Assembly (NCBI GenBank): GCA_015665415.1
Contig: JADFAE010000006.1
Coordinates: 50,917-114,916, forward strand
Length of the DNA stretch: 64,000 nt
From: Roseobacter sp.
Lineage (GTDB): Bacteria; Pseudomonadota; Alphaproteobacteria; Rhodobacterales; Rhodobacteraceae
Reading direction: 5' to 3'
Position numbers and translations under genes: made by a program. Position 1 is the stretch's first letter. The number at the start of each line of letters is the position of its first letter. Below the pieces are notes generated by a model that did not search any database, was not told the origin of the DNA, and saw only the letters and a program-made list of their open reading frames with translations. Of this stretch, positions 38,351 through 48,622 are shown piece after piece.

Positions 38351-40189
38351 ATGGCCAAAGGCGCAAATCAACTTTCCAAAACCTTTGTTTGGATCCTCAT
38401 GGGTCTGCTGATTATCGGACTTGCCGGCTTTGGCGCGGTGAACTTCAGCGGCTCGATGTCTTCGGTGGCCCTGGTCGGTGACGAAGAGGTCACCGTCGAC
38501 GATTACTTACGCGAATTGCAGCGCGAGCAGCGTGCCATCCAGGCCCAAAGCGGTCAGTCCTTCACCATCGCCCAGATGGCAGCCTTTGGTATGGATCGCG
38601 CCGTTCTTGGCCGCCTGATCGCCCTGGCGGCCATCGACAATGAGGTCAACACCCTCGGCATCTCCATCGGCGACGACAATCTGCGCCAGGAATTGCGCGA
38701 AATCCCCGCCTTTCAGGATACCCGTGGCAATTTCGACCGTCAGGCCTATAGCTTTGCGCTGCAAAATGCCAACCTGAACGAAAGCGATTTTGAGGCCGAC
38801 CTGCGCCGCGAATCTGCCCGCACCCTGGTTCAGGGCGCGATCGTCGTTGGCGCCAGCATGCCGGATGTCCTGACGGAGACCCTGACCAGCTATATTGGGG
38901 CCCGCCGCAGCTTTTCCTATGTCCAGCTGAGCCCGGATCAGATCGCCCTCATTCAGGTGGTCCCCGACGACGCAACGCTGCAGGCCTTTTATGACGACAA
39001 CGCCGCCGAGTTCACCCTGCCCGAGACCAAGCGCATCACCTATGCCCGTCTCAGCCCCGAGATGATCATGGACAGCGTTGAGATCGATGCGGATGCCCTC
39101 AAGCGACTTTATGAGGAACGCGCCGATCAGTATCAGGTCCCGGAACGCCGCCTGGTCGAACGCCTGGTATTTGCCGATGAGGCAGCAGCCGCAGCCGCAA
39201 GAACCCAACTCGAGGCCGGAGACACCAGTTTTGAAGCCCTGGTTGAAGCGCGTGGATTGACCCTGTCGGATGTCGATCTGGGCGATGTGACCCAGGCTGA
39301 TCTGGAGGGCGCCGCCGCGGGTGTGTTTGCCGCCGAAGTCGGATCTGTTGTCGGCCCATTGCCGTCCTCGCTGGGGGCGGCGCTGTTTCGGGTAAATGGC
39401 CGTCTTGAGGCCCGCCTGACAACGCTGGAACAAGCCACACCAGAGCTGCGCGACGAGCTGGCCGCCGACCGGGCCCGCCGTCTGATCGAAACCCAGGCAG
39501 AGGAGATCAACGACCTGCTCGCCGGTGGTGCCACGCTAGAGGATCTGGTCAACGAGAGCGACATGCAAGTCGGCACCATCGACTGGACCGGAACTGCAGG
39601 GGAAGGCATCAGCGCCTATGAAGATTTCCGGGCTGCCGCCAGCCGCGTCACCCTCGAGGATTTCCCCACCGCTGAATTCCTCGGCGATGGCAGCCTCTTT
39701 GCCCTGCGCCTGGACGAGATTCTGCCGGAACGCCCCGAGCCCTTTGAGGCGGCCAAGCAGAAGGTGCTGAACGCCTGGGACGCAGATCGCCTTGCCAAGG
39801 CCCTGCAGACCGAAGCCGAAGCCCTGCTGAGCAGCGTCACAGAAACCGGAGATTTTCCCGAAGGCGCAGCGGTCAAGACCGAAACAGGTCTCACCCGTAC
39901 GGCCTATCTCGACACCACCCCGGCGGATATGATGAACCAGATCTTCACCATGGAGCCCGGTGCCCTCAAAGTCATCTCTGGCGAGGGCAGCACCGTGGTT
40001 GTCCGGTTGGACGAGATCCTGGCCGCCGAGGAAAACGAAGAGATGAAGCTTTTGGCTGAAGCCATGGGTACACAGCTGGATCAAGCCGTGTCAGAGGCGC
40101 TGTTTGCCGCCTTTGTCAGCGATGCACAGCTGCGTGCCGCCCCGCGTATCGATGAACATGCCCTCAATGCCGTTCAGGCCAACTATTAA
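38351..40189 (+). CDS. ppiD: Peptidyl-prolyl isomerase PpiD-like, SurA_N domain
   Basis: 612 residues, an inner-membrane-anchored periplasmic chaperone. After MAKGANQLSK comes one membrane helix (about 11-33, TFVWILMGLLIIGLAGFGAV). A SurA_N-like helical region follows (VTVDDYLRELQREQRA, MDRAVLGRLIALAAIDNE), then a parvulin-like region around 235-390 and a long C-terminal part. The parvulin signature is weak, as in most alphaproteobacterial PpiD proteins. ATG 38351 has GAGGG upstream. The stop is 17 bases before trpE, with no terminator between, so the two are likely one transcript. Confidence 0.85.
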   Translation: MAKGANQLSKTFVWILMGLLIIGLAGFGAVNFSGSMSSVALVGDEEVTVDDYLRELQREQRAIQAQSGQSFTIAQMAAFGMDRAVLGRLIALAAIDNEVNTLGISIGDDNLRQELREIPAFQDTRGNFDRQAYSFALQNANLNESDFEADLRRESARTLVQGAIVVGASMPDVLTETLTSYIGARRSFSYVQLSPDQIALIQVVPDDATLQAFYDDNAAEFTLPETKRITYARLSPEMIMDSVEIDADALKRLYEERADQYQVPERRLVERLVFADEAAAAAARTQLEAGDTSFEALVEARGLTLSDVDLGDVTQADLEGAAAGVFAAEVGSVVGPLPSSLGAALFRVNGRLEARLTTLEQATPELRDELAADRARRLIETQAEEINDLLAGGATLEDLVNESDMQVGTIDWTGTAGEGISAYEDFRAAASRVTLEDFPTAEFLGDGSLFALRLDEILPERPEPFEAAKQKVLNAWDADRLAKALQTEAEALLSSVTETGDFPEGAAVKTETGLTRTAYLDTTPADMMNQIFTMEPGALKVISGEGSTVVVRLDEILAAEENEEMKLLAEAMGTQLDQAVSEALFAAFVSDAQLRAAPRIDEHALNAVQANY

Positions 40190-40206
40190 TAAACGAGACG
40201 CAGACC

Positions 40207-41718
40207 ATGGCCCTGACCCCAGATTTTGAAACATTCGCCGCGGCCTATGAGGGCGGCGAAAACCAGGTGGTCTATACCCGGCTTGCCGCGGATCTCGACA
40301 CGCCTGTCTCTCTGATGCTCAAGCTTACGGGGGCCCAGAAAGACGCCTTTATGCTGGAATCCGTGACCGGGGGTGAGGTGCGCGGACGCTATTCCATCAT
40401 CGGTATGAAACCCGATCTGGTCTGGCGCAGTCATGGCGCGGCCTCGGCGCTCAACCGCTCGGCCCGTTTCGACGCCGAAGCCTTTGAGGCACAAGAAGGC
40501 AACCCGCTCGACAATCTGCGTGCCCTGCTGGCCGAAAGCAAGATCGACCTGCCCGAAGATATGCCACAGGCCGCCGCCGGGCTGTTTGGCTATCTGGGCT
40601 ATGACATGGTGCGCCATGTAGAGCACCTGCCGGATGTGAACCCTGATCCGCTGGGCCTGCCGGATGCGGTGATGATGCGCCCCTCGGTGATTGCCGTTTT
40701 GGACGGGGTCAAAGGTGAGGTCACCGTGGTCTCTCCGGCCTGGGTCAGTGAGGGCCAGACCGCCCGGGCGGCCTATGCCCAGGCCGCAGAACGGGTGATG
40801 GATGCGGTGCGTGATCTGGAACGCGCCATGCCCACCGAGACCCGCGATCTCGGCGATGCCCGCGAGGTCGCCCCGCCGGTGTCGAATTTCACCAAAACAG
40901 GCTATATGGCTGCGGTGGAAAAGGCCAAGGATTACATTCGGGCCGGCGACATCTTTCAGGTGGTGCCCGCGCAGCGCTGGAGCCAGGAATTCCCGCTGCC
41001 GCCCTTTGCGCTCTATCGCAGTCTGCGCCGCACCAACCCGTCCCCCTTCATGTTCTATTTCAACTTTGGTGGCTTTCAGGTCATTGGCGCCAGCCCCGAG
41101 ATTCTGGTGCGTGTCTTTGGCAATGAGGTGACCATTCGCCCCATTGCCGGCACCCGCCCGCGTGGTGCCACGCCAGAAGAAGACAAGGCCAACGAGTTGG
41201 ATCTGATGGCCGACAAGAAAGAGCTGGCCGAGCATCTGATGTTGCTGGACCTGGGCCGCAACGACACTGGCCGCGTCGCCAAGATCGGCACCGTGCGCCC
41301 CACCGAACAATTCATCATCGAACGCTACAGCCATGTGATGCACATTGTCTCCAACGTGGTTGGCGAATTGCATGAAGACAAGGACGCGCTGGACGCCTTC
41401 TTTGCCGGCATGCCCGCCGGCACGGTCTCCGGTGCCCCCAAGGTGCGCGCGATGGAGATCATCGACGAGCTGGAGCCGGAGAAACGCGGCGTCTACGGCG
41501 GCGGGGTTGGCTATTTCTCAGCCGGTGGCGACATGGATATGTGCATCGCCCTGCGCACCGCCATCGTCAAGGATCAGACCCTCTATGTGCAGGCAGGCGG
41601 CGGCGTCGTCTATGACAGCGACCCCGAGTCAGAGTACATGGAGACGGTGCATAAATCCAACGCCATCCGCCGCGCCGCCGCCGACGCGGCCCGCTTTGTC
41701 GGAAAGGGCAACAGTTGA
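40207..41718 (+). CDS. trpE: Anthranilate synthase component I
   Basis: 503 residues, converting chorismate to anthranilate with ammonia delivered by TrpG. The chorismate-binding domain is recognisable by AGDIFQVVPAQRWS, FGGFQVIGASPEILVRV, IRPIAGTRPRGATPEED, LLDLGRNDTGRVAKIG and the final GGGVVYDSDPESEYMET. The N-terminal region has the tryptophan-feedback element LLES-like variant FMLESVTGGEVRGRYSIIG. There is no room for a leader-peptide attenuator between ppiD and trpE. It is separated from trpG by the oppositely read deacetylase gene. Confidence 0.95.
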   Translation: MALTPDFETFAAAYEGGENQVVYTRLAADLDTPVSLMLKLTGAQKDAFMLESVTGGEVRGRYSIIGMKPDLVWRSHGAASALNRSARFDAEAFEAQEGNPLDNLRALLAESKIDLPEDMPQAAAGLFGYLGYDMVRHVEHLPDVNPDPLGLPDAVMMRPSVIAVLDGVKGEVTVVSPAWVSEGQTARAAYAQAAERVMDAVRDLERAMPTETRDLGDAREVAPPVSNFTKTGYMAAVEKAKDYIRAGDIFQVVPAQRWSQEFPLPPFALYRSLRRTNPSPFMFYFNFGGFQVIGASPEILVRVFGNEVTIRPIAGTRPRGATPEEDKANELDLMADKKELAEHLMLLDLGRNDTGRVAKIGTVRPTEQFIIERYSHVMHIVSNVVGELHEDKDALDAFFAGMPAGTVSGAPKVRAMEIIDELEPEKRGVYGGGVGYFSAGGDMDMCIALRTAIVKDQTLYVQAGGGVVYDSDPESEYMETVHKSNAIRRAAADAARFVGKGNS

Positions 41719-41743
41719 GCCGACTCGGTCAGCCTCCAAGTAC

Positions 41744-41774
41744 AAAAAGGGCCTCTGTTTCAGAGGCCCTTTTT
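41744..41774. terminator. Bidirectional terminator between trpE and the deacetylase gene
   Basis: AAAAAGGGCCTCTG-TTT-CAGAGGCCCTTTTT is a perfect 14-bp stem with A-run and T-run flanks. It can stop transcription of both convergent genes. Confidence 0.92.
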
Positions 41775-41818
41775 GTTTCTTCAGGCAGCACTATTTTGAA
41801 ATTGCAGCCGAAAACCGG

Positions 41819-43567
41819 TCAACCATCGGGGTTGAGATTGGCCTTCAGCCCAGCCGAGATCGGGGCCAGTCCAACCTGGCTGGCCCGATCCTGCAAGCCC
41901 CAAAGCAAGAGCGCCGAAATGGTCTCGGGGCGCAGCCGTCCCAGCATGATCACGGCACCTTCCTGACGGGCGCGAAAAGCTGCTTGGTCCAGGAACCGGC
42001 GAATGGCGCGCGGGTTTTGTCCCGCACCGTCAAAATCGCGAAACACCACCCCAGAGGGCATACCGTCCCGCAGGGCCAGTTTTTGCACCGTGTTCAAGCC
42101 GCTGTTCTGGGTCACCATGCCAAAACCGGCATCTTGCAGGACCGCAACCATCTGGTCGGCCAAAGGCCGGTTGCCTTGGAACCCGGTCTCAACACCTTCC
42201 AGGATACCAACAGCCAGCGGCAGACGATCCATCCAGACCGCCATGGTGGTTTCCGCATCCTGCGGGGCCGCTTCGCGGGGCAGATCCGCCAAGATCAGCA
42301 CCTCAAAACCGGCGTCGCGGCGCGCCTGCATCTTTTCAGCCGCCTTGGGGTCTTTGGGGTCGATGGCAAAGCTCAGTGGATAGGGGAATTCGGCCAGCGC
42401 CTCGGCCCCGATCGCTGCCTCATCATCAATCAACACAATCGACATCAAAGGACGATCCTCAAATCCGGCAAAGGCCTGGGCGTTGTCCTCGAACGGCCGC
42501 CCTTTTTCCGCCTCAGCCGTGTCAGAGCCTGTGTTTGCGCCTGTATCTGCGTCTGTATCCGCCCCCGCGCCAACCAGGCTGGAGGTGTTGTTGCGTTCAG
42601 TCAGCGGCACCACACGCGTGCCGATCTGCGGGCTTTGCGCCCTGCTATCAGTAGCGCCTTCCTCTGTGGTCGGCAGGCTGTTCGTCGAGGGTTGAGGGCT
42701 TTCGGAGCTGACTTGTGCGGCAACCTCCCCGCTTGTTCCTGCGCTGTCGGGTTGTTCATTCTGGTTTTCGCCATCACCTGCAAGGACGGGAGCAGCCTCT
42801 GCGGCCCCTTCCTCACCCGGAGTTGTCTCTCCCAGGGTCGGCGCATCTGAAACACCCGCAATATTGGGCAAAGCTGTTGCCTCTGGAGCGCTGCCGATCT
42901 GCGGCCCTGACGGGGCTGTAGCGGTCGTAGGGACTGTCGCGGGGCGCGTGGCAGGGACCGTTGGTGCGATAGCGGTATCAGTCCTGGTCTCATTTGGCGT
43001 CACAACCGCGGTGGCAACATCGGCATCCGGGCTCTCACCAGCGGCTTCGCTGCCCCCATCCATCTGCTCTGCTGTTTGCGGCGTCGCATTTTCTGTAGCG
43101 GGCGTCTGTGGCGCGGGTGGCGCGATGGTCTCGGCAGATACAATAACATCCGCTTCTTCTCCTGGCGCATCGGGCGCTGCAGCCCCCACCTGCTCAGCGG
43201 TGACAGCCCCGGGCAGCTGCGGCAAGGTCGCAATATCCTCTCCCTGCGAGAGATCGCCCTGGGAGGCACCGGCAGAGCTGGCAATCACCGGCCGTTCTCC
43301 GGGGCTCATGTCCAGCGTGGCAAGCGGGCTTGCATCGCTCCCGTCAGAGACCTGCGGCGACGTTGGTGTTGCTTCAACCAGATCCGCATCGCGGCGCTCT
43401 TCTGCCTGCGGGGCAGCGCTGCTTTCCTCCTCCGGCTGAAGCGCAGCATCTGGCGTCGTGGTGTCAACCTGCACCCCAGTTGGCAAAGGCGTAGAAAGCG
43501 ACCACATCGCAGCCCCGGCGACAGCCACCAACGTGCCAATGCTGACACCTCCGAGAAACCCTTTCAT
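41819..43567 (-). CDS. Divergent polysaccharide deacetylase family protein with long disordered linker
   Basis: 582 residues. The N-terminus (MKGFLGGVSIGTLVAVAGAA) is one signal/anchor helix. About residues 30-345 are low-complexity Ala/Pro/Thr/Glu/Ser-rich sequence, probably disordered and periplasmic. The last about 230 residues match the divergent polysaccharide deacetylase (YibQ-like) domain: MSIVLIDDEAAIG, FPYPLSFAIDPKDPKA, EVLILADLPREA, and further strands to LWGLQDRA. Family members sit in the cell envelope, and their substrate is unsettled. ATG 43567 has AGAGGC upstream; ATG 43585 or 43624 would add 6 or 19 residues. It interrupts the trpE-trpG neighbourhood on the opposite strand. 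Confidence 0.82.
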   Translation of the reverse strand: MKGFLGGVSIGTLVAVAGAAMWSLSTPLPTGVQVDTTTPDAALQPEEESSAAPQAEERRDADLVEATPTSPQVSDGSDASPLATLDMSPGERPVIASSAGASQGDLSQGEDIATLPQLPGAVTAEQVGAAAPDAPGEEADVIVSAETIAPPAPQTPATENATPQTAEQMDGGSEAAGESPDADVATAVVTPNETRTDTAIAPTVPATRPATVPTTATAPSGPQIGSAPEATALPNIAGVSDAPTLGETTPGEEGAAEAAPVLAGDGENQNEQPDSAGTSGEVAAQVSSESPQPSTNSLPTTEEGATDSRAQSPQIGTRVVPLTERNNTSSLVGAGADTDADTGANTGSDTAEAEKGRPFEDNAQAFAGFEDRPLMSIVLIDDEAAIGAEALAEFPYPLSFAIDPKDPKAAEKMQARRDAGFEVLILADLPREAAPQDAETTMAVWMDRLPLAVGILEGVETGFQGNRPLADQMVAVLQDAGFGMVTQNSGLNTVQKLALRDGMPSGVVFRDFDGAGQNPRAIRRFLDQAAFRARQEGAVIMLGRLRPETISALLLWGLQDRASQVGLAPISAGLKANLNPDG

Positions 43568-43804
43568 GACGGTCTTGCCTCTCATCCCTAGGTCCAACCC
43601 TGTGACCGGGCCGGTTGATCCCATATAGGCGCAGTTTGCGGACTTCTGCCCTCACGCACGCCTCATTCCTGCCTGTCAGACCCTGTGACCTGCGTCAATT
43701 GAACGTCCTGCTCTTGACGCTGCCCTGCAAGCCTGAACATGTATACGGCGACCACTATACTGCGGCGCGGCCCCCGCCCGCCACCCATAAAAGAGCCCGC
43801 CAAG

Positions 43805-44386
43805 ATGCTGCTGCTGATCGACAACTATGACTCCTTTACCTACAATCTGGTGCACTACCTTGGTGAGCTGGGCGCAGAGATAGAAGTCCACCGCAATGAT
43901 GCCCTAAACGTCCAGGAGGCGATGGCGCTAAAGCCAAAGGGCATTCTGCTGTCTCCGGGCCCCAAAGACCCCGACCAGGCGGGCATCTGCCTGGCCATGG
44001 TCGAAGCCGCCGCAGAGACCCGCACGCCCTTGATGGGCGTCTGCCTGGGCCATCAGACCATTGGTCAATCCTATGGCGGCAAGGTGGTCCGGTGCCATGA
44101 GATCGTGCACGGCAAGATGGGATTGATGCATCACAAGGACAAAGGCTTGTTTGCCGGGCTGCCGACACCGTTTGAGGCCACCCGCTATCACTCCTTAGTG
44201 GTGGACCGCGACACGCTGCCGGATTGTCTTGAAATCACCGCAGAGCTGGAAGATGGCACCATCATGGGGCTGCAGCACCGCGAGCTGCCGATCCACGGGG
44301 TGCAATTCCACCCGGAGTCCATTGCCTCCGAGCATGGCCATGCGCTGCTCAAAAACTTTCTCAACGAGATGAAGGTATCCGCATGA
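43805..44386 (+). CDS. trpG: Anthranilate synthase component II (glutamine amidotransferase)
   Basis: 193 residues of class I amidotransferase. [20 protein letters not shown] is the standard start. The catalytic Cys lies in [11 protein letters not shown], and His and Glu in [14 protein letters not shown]. It frees ammonia from glutamine for TrpE. The ATG at 43805 is chosen by family length; the frame extends back to 43739 without resemblance. It overlaps trpD by ATGA. Confidence 0.95.
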   Translation: MLLLIDNYDSFTYNLVHYLGELGAEIEVHRNDALNVQEAMALKPKGILLSPGPKDPDQAGICLAMVEAAAETRTPLMGVCLGHQTIGQSYGGKVVRCHEIVHGKMGLMHHKDKGLFAGLPTPFEATRYHSLVVDRDTLPDCLEITAELEDGTIMGLQHRELPIHGVQFHPESIASEHGHALLKNFLNEMKVSA

Positions 44387-45405
44387 GCGACCTGATCAAG
44401 CCGCTGATCGGCGCAGCCGCCGACCGTCCCCTGAGCCGTGCCGAGGCCGAACAGGCCTTTACCCTGCTGTTTGAAGGCGAAGCCACCCCCAGCCAGATTG
44501 GTGGATTGTTGATGGCCCTGCGCACCCGTGGCGAAACCGTCGATGAATATGCTGCGGCCGCCTCGGTGATGCGGGCCAAATGCAATCCGGTCTCAGCCCC
44601 GGCAGGGGCTATCGATATTGTGGGTACCGGCGGCGATGGCAAACATACGCTGAATATCTCCACCGCGACGGCCTTTGTCACGGCCGGCGCGGGTGTGGTG
44701 GTGGCCAAACATGGCAACCGCAACCTCTCCTCGCGATCCGGCACCGCTGACGTTCAGGCTCAGATGGGCATCAATGTCATGGTTACCCCGGATGTGGTGC
44801 AACGGGCATTGGACAGCTGCGGCATCGCCTTCATGATGGCCCCGATGCATCATCCAGCGGTGGCGCATGTGATGCCGACGCGTCAGGAGCTGGGCACAAG
44901 AACGATCTTCAACATCCTGGGACCGCTCACAAATCCGGCAGGCGTCAAGCGCCAGCTGACCGGTGCCTTTAGTCGCGAACTGGTCCGCCCGATGGCGGAA
45001 ACCCTGGGCCAACTGGGATCGGAACGTGCCTGGTTGGTGCATGGCTCGGACGGCACAGACGAGTTGACCATCACCGGGGTCAGCTGGGTTTCAGCCCTGG
45101 AAGAAGACGGCGCCGTACGCGATATCGAGCTGCACCCCGAGGACGCGGGCCTGCCTGTGCATCCCTTTGAGGCCATCGTCGGCGGCAGTCCCGAGGACAA
45201 TGCCGCAGCCTTTCGCGCCCTTTTGAACGGCGATCACAGCGCCTATCGCGATGCCGTTTTGTTGAACACGGCTGCGGCACTGGTGGTTGCAGATGCTGCA
45301 AACTCGCTGAAGGACGGCGTTGAAATCGCACGTGAAAGCATCGATTCCGGCGCTGCAAAATCCAAACTGGAAGCCCTGGCCAAGATCACCACGGCCGCCG
45401 CTTGA
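44383..45405 (+). CDS. trpD: Anthranilate phosphoribosyltransferase
   Basis: 340 residues, transferring phosphoribose from PRPP to anthranilate. The PRPP motif [16 protein letters not shown] and the anthranilate-site [16 protein letters not shown] are intact, as are [11 protein letters not shown] and [11 protein letters not shown]. This is the genuine TrpD, in contrast to the TrpD2-like protein in the nitrate cluster. It is coupled to trpG by a 4-base overlap and to the uracil-DNA glycosylase gene by TGATG. Confidence 0.96.
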   Translation: MSDLIKPLIGAAADRPLSRAEAEQAFTLLFEGEATPSQIGGLLMALRTRGETVDEYAAAASVMRAKCNPVSAPAGAIDIVGTGGDGKHTLNISTATAFVTAGAGVVVAKHGNRNLSSRSGTADVQAQMGINVMVTPDVVQRALDSCGIAFMMAPMHHPAVAHVMPTRQELGTRTIFNILGPLTNPAGVKRQLTGAFSRELVRPMAETLGQLGSERAWLVHGSDGTDELTITGVSWVSALEEDGAVRDIELHPEDAGLPVHPFEAIVGGSPEDNAAAFRALLNGDHSAYRDAVLLNTAAALVVADAANSLKDGVEIARESIDSGAAKSKLEALAKITTAAA

Positions 45406-46064
45406 TGGTGACATCTGACGATTTGAGCACGCTTGGGGCCTGGGCCACTCTGGACTTCTTTGTTCAGCACTGGCCCGGCATCCGGGCGCAAATCGCCGCA
45501 GAGCAACGCCAGATCCTGCCACCCCAGTGGCAGCGCTTTGCGGCCCTGGAACTGACCCCGCCAGAGCAGACACGGGTGGTGATTCTTGGCCAGGATCCCT
45601 ATCCGACCCCCGGTCACGCCCATGGGCTGGCCTTCTCGGTCGAGCCCGACGTGACCCCGCTGCCGCGTTCTCTCTCCAATATTTTCAAAGAGATGGACAG
45701 CGACCTTGGCGCGCGCCCCGTCACCGGGGATCTGCGTTTCTGGGCCCGCCAGGGTGTACTTTTACTCAACGCCGCGCTCTCGGTTCCCGCCGGAGAGGCC
45801 AATGGTCACAAGCATCTCGGCTGGGAGCGCCTGATGCAACAGGTGCTCGCCCACACATCAAAGCGACCAACAGCCTATGTTTTATGGGGAAAACATGCCC
45901 AAAGGCTTGAAAAACATATCCATCCGGGCGATCACCTGATCCTGAAGACTGCACATCCCTCGCCCCTCTCGGCCCGACGGGGCTTTTTTGGATCGCGGCC
46001 CTTCTCAACACTTAATGCATGGCTTTCCTCACGCGGGGAAACGCCCATCGACTGGACACATTGA
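45405..46064 (+). CDS. ung: Uracil-DNA glycosylase, family 1
   Basis: 219 residues, excising uracil from DNA. The catalytic water-activating motif is [17 protein letters not shown], with Asp intact but Pro in place of the usual His after Tyr. The C-terminal [18 protein letters not shown] loop that inserts into DNA is present, and [19 protein letters not shown] matches the uracil-pocket region. The start codon ATG 45405 shares its A with the trpD stop (TGATG), so it is translated from the tryptophan operon. TrpC begins 14 bases downstream. Confidence 0.92.
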   Translation: MVTSDDLSTLGAWATLDFFVQHWPGIRAQIAAEQRQILPPQWQRFAALELTPPEQTRVVILGQDPYPTPGHAHGLAFSVEPDVTPLPRSLSNIFKEMDSDLGARPVTGDLRFWARQGVLLLNAALSVPAGEANGHKHLGWERLMQQVLAHTSKRPTAYVLWGKHAQRLEKHIHPGDHLILKTAHPSPLSARRGFFGSRPFSTLNAWLSSRGETPIDWTH

Positions 46065-46078
46065 CGAAAGGCTTTGAT

Positions 46079-46891
46079 ATGGCTGAAAACGTGCTGGATA
46101 AGATCAAGGCTTACAAGCTGGAAGAGGTTGCTGCCGACAAGGCTGCCAAACCCCTGTCCGAAGTCGAGGCCAAAGCCCAGGACGCCTCTCCCACACGGGG
46201 ATTTGCGACGGCGCTGACCTCTGCGGCGCGGGAAGGCTATGGGCTGATTGCCGAAGTGAAAAAAGCAAGCCCCTCCAAAGGTTTGATCCGAGAGGATTTT
46301 GACCCCGCGAGCCTGGCACAGGCCTACGAACAAGGAGGCGCCGCCTGCCTTTCGGTGCTGACAGATACCCCCAGCTTTCAAGGCGCCAAAGACTTTCTGG
46401 TGGCCGCACGGGAGGCAACCTCCCTGCCCGCGCTGCGCAAGGATTTCATGTATGACACCTATCAGGTTGCCGAAGCCCGCGCATTGGGTGCGGATTGCAT
46501 CCTGATCATCCTGGCGTCGGTCAGTGATGCCCAGGCCGCAGAGCTGGAGGATTGCGCCTTTGGCTGGGGCATGGATGTGCTGCTTGAGGTGCATGACGAA
46601 GCAGAGCTGGAACGCGCCTGTCGGCTGAAATCGCCCCTGATGGGGATCAACAACCGCAACCTCAAGACCTTTGAGACTACGCTGGACACCACCCGCCATC
46701 TGTCGCGACTAGTTCCTGCCGGGCGCACCATTGTCTGTGAAAGCGGGTTGTCGACGCAGCAGGATCTGGCCGATATGGCCAAATACGGCGCGCGCAGCTT
46801 CCTGATTGGTGAATCCCTAATGCGCCAGCAAGATGTTGCCGCAGCAACAACACGGTTGCTGGCCAATCCTCTGATGCCCGGAGCGCTGTGA
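46079..46891 (+). CDS. trpC: Indole-3-glycerol phosphate synthase
   Basis: 270 residues, a TIM barrel closing the pyrrole ring in tryptophan synthesis. Catalytic features are [20 protein letters not shown] (Glu and Lys), [21 protein letters not shown] cut here to [11 protein letters not shown] (catalytic Lys), [16 protein letters not shown] and [12 protein letters not shown]. It is fused to neither TrpF nor TrpG. ATG 46079 is chosen by family length. One base separates its stop from moaC. Confidence 0.95.
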   Translation: MAENVLDKIKAYKLEEVAADKAAKPLSEVEAKAQDASPTRGFATALTSAAREGYGLIAEVKKASPSKGLIREDFDPASLAQAYEQGGAACLSVLTDTPSFQGAKDFLVAAREATSLPALRKDFMYDTYQVAEARALGADCILIILASVSDAQAAELEDCAFGWGMDVLLEVHDEAELERACRLKSPLMGINNRNLKTFETTLDTTRHLSRLVPAGRTIVCESGLSTQQDLADMAKYGARSFLIGESLMRQQDVAAATTRLLANPLMPGAL

Positions 46892-46892
46892 C

Positions 46893-47363
46893 ATGCCCCT
46901 GACCCATTTCGACACCAAAGGCGACGCCCATATGGTGGATGTCTCCGACAAGGAGGTCACGGCGCGTGTAGCAGTGGCCGAAGGCCACATCACCATGGCA
47001 GCTGAAACCTTTGATATCATTTCACAAGGTAAGGCCAAGAAGGGCGATGTGCTGAGCGTCGCCCGGCTGGCCGGCATCATGGGGGCCAAGAAGACGCCCG
47101 AGTTGATCCCGCTGTGTCACCCGTTGCCGATCACCAAGGTCGCGGTTGAATTGAGCCTCGATCCGGATCTTCCCGGGGTTCGCATCCAGGGCACCGTCAA
47201 GACAACCGGGCAGACAGGAGTGGAGATGGAGGCCCTGACGGCGGTGTCGACCGCTGCGCTGACCGTCTATGACATGGCCAAGGCCGTGGATAAGGCAATG
47301 CAGATCGGCGGTATACGGGTGGTTCTGAAAGACGGCGGAAAATCAGGACGCTACGAGGCCTAA
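46893..47363 (+). CDS. moaC: Cyclic pyranopterin monophosphate synthase
   Basis: 156 residues, the second step of molybdenum cofactor synthesis. Motifs are [38 protein letters not shown] and [20 protein letters not shown], covering the conserved Lys and His residues of the active site. It lies directly between trpC and moeA with almost no spacing. The cofactor it helps make is used by NasA in this window, among others. Confidence 0.95.
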   Translation: MPLTHFDTKGDAHMVDVSDKEVTARVAVAEGHITMAAETFDIISQGKAKKGDVLSVARLAGIMGAKKTPELIPLCHPLPITKVAVELSLDPDLPGVRIQGTVKTTGQTGVEMEALTAVSTAALTVYDMAKAVDKAMQIGGIRVVLKDGGKSGRYEA

Positions 47364-48539
47364 ATGATTTCTGTATCCGACGCCCGCGACGCCCTATTGC
47401 AGCTCACCCGTGAGATGGAAATCGAACATGTGCCGCTGGCGCAGGCTGCGGGCCGTGTTTTGGCACAAGAGGTCAGCGCGCGCCGCGATCAGCCGCCGTT
47501 TTCGGCCTCTGCCATGGATGGCTATGCGGTCAAGGCGGCCGAGGTGGAACTGCACGCCATGTTCCAGGTGATCGGCGAAGCCGCCGCCGGACACAGCTTT
47601 GACGGCGAATTGCGTCCCGGCCAGGCCGTTCGAATCTTTACCGGTGCCCCGGTGCCCCGGGGCGCAGATTTTGTGGTTATTCAAGAGGATGTCGACCGGA
47701 AAAAGGAACTGATCACCATCCTCAGCGATCCCGGGCCCTCAAGCAACATCCGTCCGCGAGGCGGAGATTTTCATAGCGGAGACAGCCTGGCCGCCCCCCG
47801 GATCTTGCGCCCTGCCGATCTGGCGCTCTTGGCTTCGATGAATATTGCCGAGGTTCCGGTCCGGCGTCGGCCCATTGTTGCACTGATCTCCACGGGCGAT
47901 GAACTGGTGATGCCCGGCGGCATCCCCGGCCCGGATCAGATCATTGCCTCCAATACCTTCGGGCTCAAGGCGATGCTGGAGGATTTTGGTGCCGAGGCCC
48001 GGATCCTGCCCATCGCCGCAGACACCGAAGCCGCGCTGCGCATGGCTTTTTCGCTCACCGCGGGGGCGGATCTGGTGGTGACCATTGGTGGGGCCTCTGT
48101 CGGAGATCATGATCTGGTGGCCAAAGTTGCCGGTGATCTTGGGATGGACCGCTCGTTTTACAAGGTCGCAATGCGCCCCGGCAAGCCACTGATGGCTGGC
48201 CGCCTAGGTGGAACACCCATGGTTGGCCTGCCAGGAAATCCAGTTTCGGCAATGGTTTGCGGCCATGTCTTCTTGTGGCCTATGATCCAAACCATGCTTG
48301 GGTTTCGCCAGCCTGCCCCAAAGATCATGACGGCGCGGCTCAGCCATGAAATCAGCGCCAATGGCCCGCGCCAACACTACATGCGTGCCGAGATCTCTGC
48401 CGCCGGAGACCTGACAGTTTTCTCCAATCAGGACAGCTCTTTGCTGAGTGTTCTTTCGACAGCAAACGCCCTGGTCATTCGCCCCCCCAACGACCCTGCC
48501 CATGCGCCGGGAGATATGCTCAGCTACATCGAGATCTGA
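47364..48539 (+). CDS. moeA: Molybdopterin molybdenumtransferase
   Basis: 391 residues, inserting molybdate into adenylated molybdopterin. It has FSASAMDGYAVKAAE, VRIFTGAPVPRGADFVV, the IISTGDEL-type ALISTGDELVMPGG, GGASVGDHDLV, and MRPGKPLMAGRLGGTPMVG. The length is slightly short of E. coli MoeA (411). It begins immediately after the moaC stop. It is the last gene of the trpG-to-moeA run. Confidence 0.95.
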   Translation: MISVSDARDALLQLTREMEIEHVPLAQAAGRVLAQEVSARRDQPPFSASAMDGYAVKAAEVELHAMFQVIGEAAAGHSFDGELRPGQAVRIFTGAPVPRGADFVVIQEDVDRKKELITILSDPGPSSNIRPRGGDFHSGDSLAAPRILRPADLALLASMNIAEVPVRRRPIVALISTGDELVMPGGIPGPDQIIASNTFGLKAMLEDFGAEARILPIAADTEAALRMAFSLTAGADLVVTIGGASVGDHDLVAKVAGDLGMDRSFYKVAMRPGKPLMAGRLGGTPMVGLPGNPVSAMVCGHVFLWPMIQTMLGFRQPAPKIMTARLSHEISANGPRQHYMRAEISAAGDLTVFSNQDSSLLSVLSTANALVIRPPNDPAHAPGDMLSYIEI

Positions 48540-48622
48540 AGGCTGAGTGACTTTCTGAGATCAGACAAATGTGACCCGATGCGAAAAAGCCTCGCAAAAG
48601 AACGGGTGTGTCTCTTGACCCG

